Shown here: positions 59,394-64,000 of the stretch, one piece after another
Layout: every line of letters starts with the position of its first letter
Position numbering within the stretch: position 1 is the stretch's first letter
Assembly (NCBI GenBank): GCA_022768805.1
Contig: JALELB010000010.1
Coordinates: forward strand, 1-64,000
Length of the DNA stretch: 64,000 bases
Reading direction: 5' to 3'
From: Ruminococcus sp.
Lineage (GTDB): Bacteria > Bacillota > Clostridia > Oscillospirales > Ruminococcaceae
Notes under the pieces: generated by a model
Databases searched by the model: none
What the model was told of the DNA's origin: nothing
Seen by the model: only the letters and a program-made list of their open reading frames with translations
Position numbers and translations under genes: made by a program

Positions 59394-60090
59394 GCAGGGC
59401 AGACTGATTGTGCTGGACGGCCTGGATGGGTGCGGGAAATCCACCCAGTTTGAGCTGCTGACCCGGCGCATGCAGGACGAAAAGATTCCGGTACTGCCCA
59501 TCAGCTTCCCGGATTATGACCATCCCTCCTCCGCCCTGGTAAAGCTGTATCTGAACGGAGAGATCAGCCCTCATGCAGGGGACGTGAATGCCTATGCAGC
59601 CTCCAGCTTTTATGCGGTAGATCGGTATGCCAGCTTCAAGCGATGCTGGGAGCAGCCCTACCGCAGCGGCGCAACCATTCTGGCCAGCCGGTATGTCACC
59701 TCCAACGCCATTCATCAGATGAGCAAGCTGCCCCGGCAGGAGTGGGATGCCTATCTGGACTGGCTGTCTGCTTATGAGTATGACAAGCTGGAGCTGCCAC
59801 GTCCGGATCTGGTTCTGTTTCTGGATATGCCGGTATCCGTATCCCAGCAGCTTCTGTATACACGGTATCACGGGGACGAAGCAAAAAAAGATATTCACGA
59901 ATCCGATGTGGCATATCTGGAGCAGTGCCGGGCGGGGGCTCTGTATGCGGCTCAGCAGCAGGGCTGGCAGGTGATTGCCTGCAGTGACGGCAACCAGCCC
60001 CTGACGGTGGAGGCCATCGGAGCACAGATTTGGAAGGCGGTTTGTGATAAAACAGATGTTACAGTTTCACCCGATACAACTGGAAGATAA
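59386..60090 (+). CDS. tmk: Thymidylate kinase
   Basis: The 234-residue product has the P-loop GLDGCGKST (12-20), the DRYASF segment and SRYVTSNAIHQ. This matches TMPK-type kinases that make dTDP. It starts inside the end of thyX. Its last 47 nt overlap the next frame if that gene begins at 60044. Confidence 0.9.
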   Translation: MNKQGRLIVLDGLDGCGKSTQFELLTRRMQDEKIPVLPISFPDYDHPSSALVKLYLNGEISPHAGDVNAYAASSFYAVDRYASFKRCWEQPYRSGATILASRYVTSNAIHQMSKLPRQEWDAYLDWLSAYEYDKLELPRPDLVLFLDMPVSVSQQLLYTRYHGDEAKKDIHESDVAYLEQCRAGALYAAQQQGWQVIACSDGNQPLTVEAIGAQIWKAVCDKTDVTVSPDTTGR

Positions 60091-60964
60091 GGAATGGATT
60101 GATCCGCTTCTGGCGGCATCCGACAATATGGGCTGTGAGTACAGCTTTGCCAACAACCTGGCCTGGCGTCGTCTGGCAGACAGTCAGGTGGGCAGCTGGG
60201 GCGGCTTTTATCTGAATAAGCATGAAACTGCGGATCGGATTTCCTTTCTGTTTCCGGCGGGAAACGGTGATCTGGCAGCCCTGCTTTCTGAGCTGATGGA
60301 TTATGCCAACCTTCGCGGCAGAGCTTTGACCTTCTTCGGCGCTTCAGCCCAGGCAGCTGCCTATGTGCAGCAGCAGTTTCCCGGCCGCTTCACCGTAACC
60401 GCGGAACGGGATGATTTTGATTATATCTACCGGCTGGAGGATTTGCGGACTCTGGCAGGGAAAAAGTATCATCAAAAGCGGAATCATCTGAAAAAATTTC
60501 AGGAATACCCCTTTGTATATGCTCCCCTGACGGAGGCGGATTACGATGACTGTATCCGGCTCAGTGCAGAGTGCTATCTGCAGAAGAACGGGGTTTCTGA
60601 TTATTCCGGTCAGGTGGAGCAGCTGGCAATTCACACGTTTTTCATGCATTTCACACAGCTTGGATTATGCGGTGGCACCCTCCGGGTGGATGGAAAGCTG
60701 GCTGCTTTTACCCTTGGAGAGCGGATCAACAGCAACACCTTGTGTGTGCATATCGAAAAGGGGGATCTTTCCTTTAATGGCGTGTATCCCGCCATTAACT
60801 ATTACTTTGCCAATCATGTGGATGACCCTGCAATCCAGTATGTGAACCGGGAGGATGATCTGGGTCTGCCGGGACTGCGAAAGTCCAAGCTGTCCTATCA
60901 TCCGGCCTTTTTACTGGAAAAATATCGGCTTGTACAGACAGGCTTTCATGAAGAAGGAGAATGA
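60044..60964 (+). CDS. DUF2156 (phosphatidylglycerol lysyltransferase C-terminal-like) protein
   Basis: The 306-residue product resembles the GNAT-like tRNA-dependent aminoacyltransferase domain of MprF (DUF2156), without membrane helices. Segments include GKKYHQKRNHLKKF, LRVDGKLAAFTLGE and the C-terminal YVNREDDLGLPGLRKSKLSYHP. A soluble stand-alone form is common in clostridia; the acceptor is unknown. GTG 60044 has AGGCGG upstream, while ATG 60056 gives a four-residue shorter protein with poorer spacing. Confidence 0.82.
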   Translation: MIKQMLQFHPIQLEDKEWIDPLLAASDNMGCEYSFANNLAWRRLADSQVGSWGGFYLNKHETADRISFLFPAGNGDLAALLSELMDYANLRGRALTFFGASAQAAAYVQQQFPGRFTVTAERDDFDYIYRLEDLRTLAGKKYHQKRNHLKKFQEYPFVYAPLTEADYDDCIRLSAECYLQKNGVSDYSGQVEQLAIHTFFMHFTQLGLCGGTLRVDGKLAAFTLGERINSNTLCVHIEKGDLSFNGVYPAINYYFANHVDDPAIQYVNREDDLGLPGLRKSKLSYHPAFLLEKYRLVQTGFHEEGE

Positions 60965-60966
60965 CC

Positions 60967-61509
60967 ATGATCTATGTATTTCTTGCAAACGGCTTTGAAG
61001 AAATGGAGGCGCTGGCGCCCATTGACTGTCTGCGCCGGGCAGGCAAACAGGTAACCACAGTTGCCGTAGGCGGAGCAGCCATCCGAAGCTCCCATGGCGT
61101 AAATATCATTCCGGATCTGACGGAGCAGGAGATTCAGCTGGATGACAGTGTGGAGATGATTGTACTGCCCGGCGGTATGCCCGGAACGCTGAATCTGGAA
61201 AACTCGGAGCAGGTGCAGCGTGCCATTGCGTACTGTACTGCCCATGATAAGTGGATTGCGGCAATTTGTGCTGCACCTTCCATTCTGGGGCATCTGGGCC
61301 TGCTGGAGGGGAAGAAGGCTACCTGCTTTGAGGGCTTTGAAGCCCAGCTCAAGGGGGCTGATGTCACGGGAGAGCCTGTGTGCGTGGACGGAAAAATTGT
61401 CACCGCCAGGGGCGCAGGGGTTGCGCTGCAGTTCGGACTGAAACTGACGGAGCTGCTGTGCGGGGATGCCGCCTATAAAAAGCTGCACGACTCCATGATG
61501 TGCGAATGA
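60967..61509 (+). CDS. DJ-1/PfpI-family protein
   Basis: The 180-residue product has the DJ-1 nucleophile-elbow Cys (AAICAAPSILG, about 105-113) and an early Glu (ANGFEEMEA). It also has the VLPGGMPGT motif. Members act as chaperones or as glyoxalase/deglycase-like enzymes; the YajL/ThiJ branch is the closest by eye. ATG 60967 follows GAAGGAGA by about 8 nt; an ATG at 60961 overlaps the previous stop. Confidence 0.88.
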   Translation: MIYVFLANGFEEMEALAPIDCLRRAGKQVTTVAVGGAAIRSSHGVNIIPDLTEQEIQLDDSVEMIVLPGGMPGTLNLENSEQVQRAIAYCTAHDKWIAAICAAPSILGHLGLLEGKKATCFEGFEAQLKGADVTGEPVCVDGKIVTARGAGVALQFGLKLTELLCGDAAYKKLHDSMMCE

Positions 61510-62099
61510 TGCCCCAGAAGCAGGCGCTGCGCCGCAGGATGCTGCAGCTGCGCCGGGAGCTGGATCCGGTCCGGAAGGGAGAAATGGATGGGGCTATTGC
61601 CCGGCGGCTTCTGAATCTGCCTGCATTTGCACAGGCGCAGGAGCTCCTGCTGTATGCTGCAACGGATATTGAGGTGGAAACCCGGGAGATCTTCCGGGAG
61701 GCAGCGGCACAGGGAAAGCGTGTTTATTTTCCCTGTTGTCAGGTGGAACGGCATGAAATGTCGTTCTATCATGCAGCATCCTTTGGGGAGATGACCGTTT
61801 CTCACTATGGCATTCCGGAGCCTGTTGCAGATCCCGCAGGACAATGGACCGGTCAGGGGAGAACGCTTTGCATCGTGCCTGCCCTGGCTCTGGATCATCG
61901 TGGCATGCGGCTGGGCTACGGAGGCGGCTATTATGACCGGTTTCTTGCCCGGCATCCGGAGCTGGAGACCATTGGTCTTTGCTATGAAGCTGGGCTTTTG
62001 GATGCGGTTCCCACAGACGTGTACGACATTCCGCTGGGAATGATACTTACAGAATCAACATTGGAGGTTTGTGATGGAGGATCATCGGAATCAATCTGA
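61506..62099 (+). CDS. 5-formyltetrahydrofolate cyclo-ligase
   Basis: The 197-residue product has the ATP-binding basic N-terminus (KQALRRRMLQLRREL) and the family signature LALDHRGMRLGYGGGYYDRFLA (about 127-148). It converts 5-formyl-THF to methenyl-THF with ATP. This folate link fits the thyX neighbour. The ATG overlaps the DJ-1 stop (ATGA), and no separate ribosome site is seen, so translation is probably coupled. Confidence 0.93.
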   Translation: MMPQKQALRRRMLQLRRELDPVRKGEMDGAIARRLLNLPAFAQAQELLLYAATDIEVETREIFREAAAQGKRVYFPCCQVERHEMSFYHAASFGEMTVSHYGIPEPVADPAGQWTGQGRTLCIVPALALDHRGMRLGYGGGYYDRFLARHPELETIGLCYEAGLLDAVPTDVYDIPLGMILTESTLEVCDGGSSESI

Positions 62100-63582
62100 T
62101 ACAGACGCATTATTGGAGGAGCTGCTGCGAGAAACAGCGGGTGATTCTCCTGAGCCGGAGGATGCGCCGGAATCCGAGCCCCTTCCGGAGAATCCGGATC
62201 GGGCTGAGGAGGAGTCTGCCGGAGAGGGCGCATCGGCCCCTGAGGAAAGGATGGAAAAAACACAGTCCTTTCAGACTGTTGCACACCCTCATGCTGGAAA
62301 AGCGGCGGGAGAACAGGGGAAGCGTTCTCCGGAGCATCCCCGGCAGCATTCGGCATCCGGCAGCACCGCCAGCAGGCGCAAAAAGCAGGCCCGTCCCTCT
62401 TCCGGGCGCAGCAAGGAGCATGCACCGGAGAAAAAGCGCCGCCGCCGGACAAATCTGCCCTTTGTACTGGTGTGGACTACGATTATTGTTGCCATTTCCG
62501 TGGTGCTTTCCGTGGGCTTGCTGGCTATCGGCAAGGATATGTATGCGGTGGATAAGGACTCAACGGAGAAAATCATCAATGTGCCGGAGAATGCCTCTAC
62601 CGAGCAGATTGCCCAGATGCTTTACGATGAGGAGATCATACGCATTCCGAAAATGTACCGTCTGGTGTCCAAGCTCAACGGATCAGACGGAAAGTATGTG
62701 GCAGGAGAGCATGTGGTCAGCGCCAGCATGTCCTATGAAACCCTGATTTCCACCCTGACCAAGCCGGTAAAGGCAGAAACCGTCCGGGTTACCTTCCCGG
62801 AGGGCATCACCATGCTGGATGCGGCAAAGCTGCTGGAGGAAAACAAGGTTTGTGAGGCCAGCCGGTTTATCTACTTCTTCAATATTGCGGATTATAATTA
62901 CGATATCTTCAAGAAGATGCCCAAATCCAATGAGCTGAAATTTTATCAGCATGAGGGGTATCTGTTCCCGGATACCTATGAGTTCTATGTGGGGATGGAT
63001 CCGGAGCTTGTGTGCCAGAAAATATTCATGCGCACCAACGAAATTCTTTCCGAGGGTAAGCTGAAGGACCTGGATATGACCTATTACGAGCGCATGGAGG
63101 AGCTGGATATCAGCCTGGATGAGCTGATAACTCTGGCATCCATGATTCAGCGGGAGGCTTCCAGCGTGTCTTCCATGAAGCTGGTATCCTCGGTGTTCTG
63201 GAATCGTCTGGAGGATTCGGAGCAATTCCCCCGGCTCCAGTCCGACCCTACAAGCAAGTATGTGGAGAATGTCATCAAGCCCAATATTTCTGTTGCAAAC
63301 GATGCCATCTATGAGGCATATGATACCTACAAGTGTATCGGCTTGCCTGCCGGAGCAATCTGTAATCCGGGGGTGGATGCCATTGAAGCGGCGCTGGATC
63401 CCACCAGCAGCGCATTCTATTATTTCTGTGCGAATGTAGAAACCGGCGAGATTTTCTATGCCAAGACCGACGAGGAGCATGAGGCCAACCTGCAAGCGAT
63501 CCAGAACCATACCCAGCCCGGAGATAACCTGGACGCTGAGGCCGGACAGGAGAGACCGGATGAGGACAATGACGAACAATAA
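62074..63582 (+). CDS. mltG: Endolytic transglycosylase MltG (YceG-like)
   Basis: The 502-residue product has a long charged, low-complexity cytosolic region (1 to about 128), one membrane helix (about 129-152) and an external YceG domain. The domain carries HEGYLFPDTYEF, LASMIQREASS with the catalytic Glu, LQSDPTSKYV and GLPAGAICNPG. MltG cuts nascent glycan strands and sets their length. The N-terminal extension of over 120 residues is longer than in E. coli. ATG 62074 lies 6 nt from GGAGG and 26 nt inside the previous gene. Confidence 0.92.
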   Translation: MEDHRNQSDTDALLEELLRETAGDSPEPEDAPESEPLPENPDRAEEESAGEGASAPEERMEKTQSFQTVAHPHAGKAAGEQGKRSPEHPRQHSASGSTASRRKKQARPSSGRSKEHAPEKKRRRRTNLPFVLVWTTIIVAISVVLSVGLLAIGKDMYAVDKDSTEKIINVPENASTEQIAQMLYDEEIIRIPKMYRLVSKLNGSDGKYVAGEHVVSASMSYETLISTLTKPVKAETVRVTFPEGITMLDAAKLLEENKVCEASRFIYFFNIADYNYDIFKKMPKSNELKFYQHEGYLFPDTYEFYVGMDPELVCQKIFMRTNEILSEGKLKDLDMTYYERMEELDISLDELITLASMIQREASSVSSMKLVSSVFWNRLEDSEQFPRLQSDPTSKYVENVIKPNISVANDAIYEAYDTYKCIGLPAGAICNPGVDAIEAALDPTSSAFYYFCANVETGEIFYAKTDEEHEANLQAIQNHTQPGDNLDAEAGQERPDEDNDEQ

Positions 63583-64000
63583 GCAGAAGAGGCCGGAGAT
63601 TCTTGCCCCAGCCGGAGACTGGGAGCGGTTTGAGGCGGCGCTGGATTACGGGGCGGATGCTGTATATCTTGGGGGTACCCAATTTGGCATGCGTGCTGCC
63701 TCTGCGAAATTTACGCCGGAGCTGCTGGAGAAAGCCACCCTGCTTGCCCATGAGCGGGGAAAGAAGGTGTATCTCACCTGCAATACGCTGCCCAGAAATC
63801 AGGAGATTCCTTTATTCCGGGGATTTCTGGAGCAGGCAGTTGCCTGTAAGGTGGATGCACTGATTGTGGCGGATCTGGGGCTGTTGGCGCTGGTGCGGCA
63901 GTTTGCGCCGGATATGCCCATTCACATGTCCACCCAGACCGGAATTGTCAACTATGCCGCTGCCAATCAGCTGTACCAGATGGGGGCGAGCCGGGTAGTG
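63560..64000 (+). CDS. Peptidase U32-family protein, partial at the window edge
   Basis: The frame opens with ATG at 63560 (or 63569), overlapping the mltG end, and runs off the window with no stop. The visible 147 residues show the U32 start: PEILAPAGDWERFEAALDYGADAVYLGG, then FTPELL, VYLTCNT and HMSTQTGI. In U32 proteins the diagnostic signature lies further on, beyond the window. Members include collagenase-like proteases and tRNA or rRNA hydroxylation factors, so the function is open. Confidence 0.87.
   Translation, partial: MRTMTNNKQKRPEILAPAGDWERFEAALDYGADAVYLGGTQFGMRAASAKFTPELLEKATLLAHERGKKVYLTCNTLPRNQEIPLFRGFLEQAVACKVDALIVADLGLLALVRQFAPDMPIHMSTQTGIVNYAAANQLYQMGASRVV

Noticed and set aside
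1..64000. CRISPR arrays, tRNA genes, prophage genes or toxin-antitoxin pairs
   Set aside because: A read-through of intergenic regions showed no regular spaced repeats, no cloverleaf with CCA-type end and no recognisable phage or toxin genes.

Overview
The window comes from an anaerobic, cellulosome-bearing Firmicute of the Ruminococcus / Oscillospiraceae type. The evidence is a secreted cohesin-dockerin adaptor, a dockerin-bearing rhamnogalacturonan lyase, a type III glutamine synthetase, HPr kinase, a small acid-soluble spore protein, many ferredoxin-type proteins and a fumarate-to-succinate route. A Ruminococcus champanellensis-like species is a reasonable guess, but no marker here proves the species. 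Promoters are mostly textbook sigma-A sites with 17-nt spacers. No tRNA, rRNA or CRISPR array was seen.

Layout: 1-600 holds a gene stump joined to a truncated IS3-family element. 725-6162 holds housekeeping genes (prfC, a spore SASP, hpt with a purine permease, a small Fe-S thiol protein, a nicotinamidase-like hydrolase). 6424-9837 is a two-gene cellulosome unit (cohesin-dockerin adaptor, then dockerin-CBM-PL11 lyase). 10001-23189 is one tightly packed 14-gene operon: an LDH-fold dehydrogenase with the malate-type Arg, fumarase, HdrB, HdrC, HdrA, FlxD/MvhD-like, FlxC, FlxB, FlxA, a 2Fe-2S/4Fe-4S fumarate reductase subunit, a soluble fumarate reductase flavoprotein, a 3-TM protein, a thioredoxin-like 2Fe-2S ferredoxin and a group B-like [FeFe] hydrogenase. 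23425-32418 holds an acetyltransferase, hpf, the pheB-hom operon, glnN, rmuC and oadG-oadB. 32593-41545 is hprK-php-murB-rapZ-whiA-dnaE followed by pfkA. 41656-49682 holds proC, two membrane proteins, rpsO, pnp, apgM, a PspC protein, a PAP2 phosphatase and pduL. 49840-58514 holds pncB, mtnN and a six-gene polyamine operon. 58626-64000 is thyX-tmk and downstream genes with overlapping ends, running off the window in a peptidase U32 gene.

The most interesting system is the 13-kb operon. It joins the last steps of the reductive TCA branch (oxaloacetate, malate, fumarate, succinate) to a complete Flx-Hdr flavin-based electron-bifurcation module and a hydrogenase. The fumarate reductase has no cytochrome b anchor. 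It looks like a split version of archaeal thiol:fumarate reductase, in which the CCG (HdrB) half of TfrB is a separate gene. The inferred role is a soluble complex that oxidises NADH, reduces fumarate exergonically and uses that drop to reduce ferredoxin, which can then feed the hydrogenase. This is inference from gene content and motifs.

A second notable unit is the polyamine operon. It carries both the decarboxy-SAM route (speD, speE) and the carboxyspermidine route (CASDH, CASDC) behind one arginine decarboxylase and agmatinase. Other points of note are a long near-perfect hairpin just before pnp, and a family of short palindromic repeats with a GGTAATACCGCACA-type arm.
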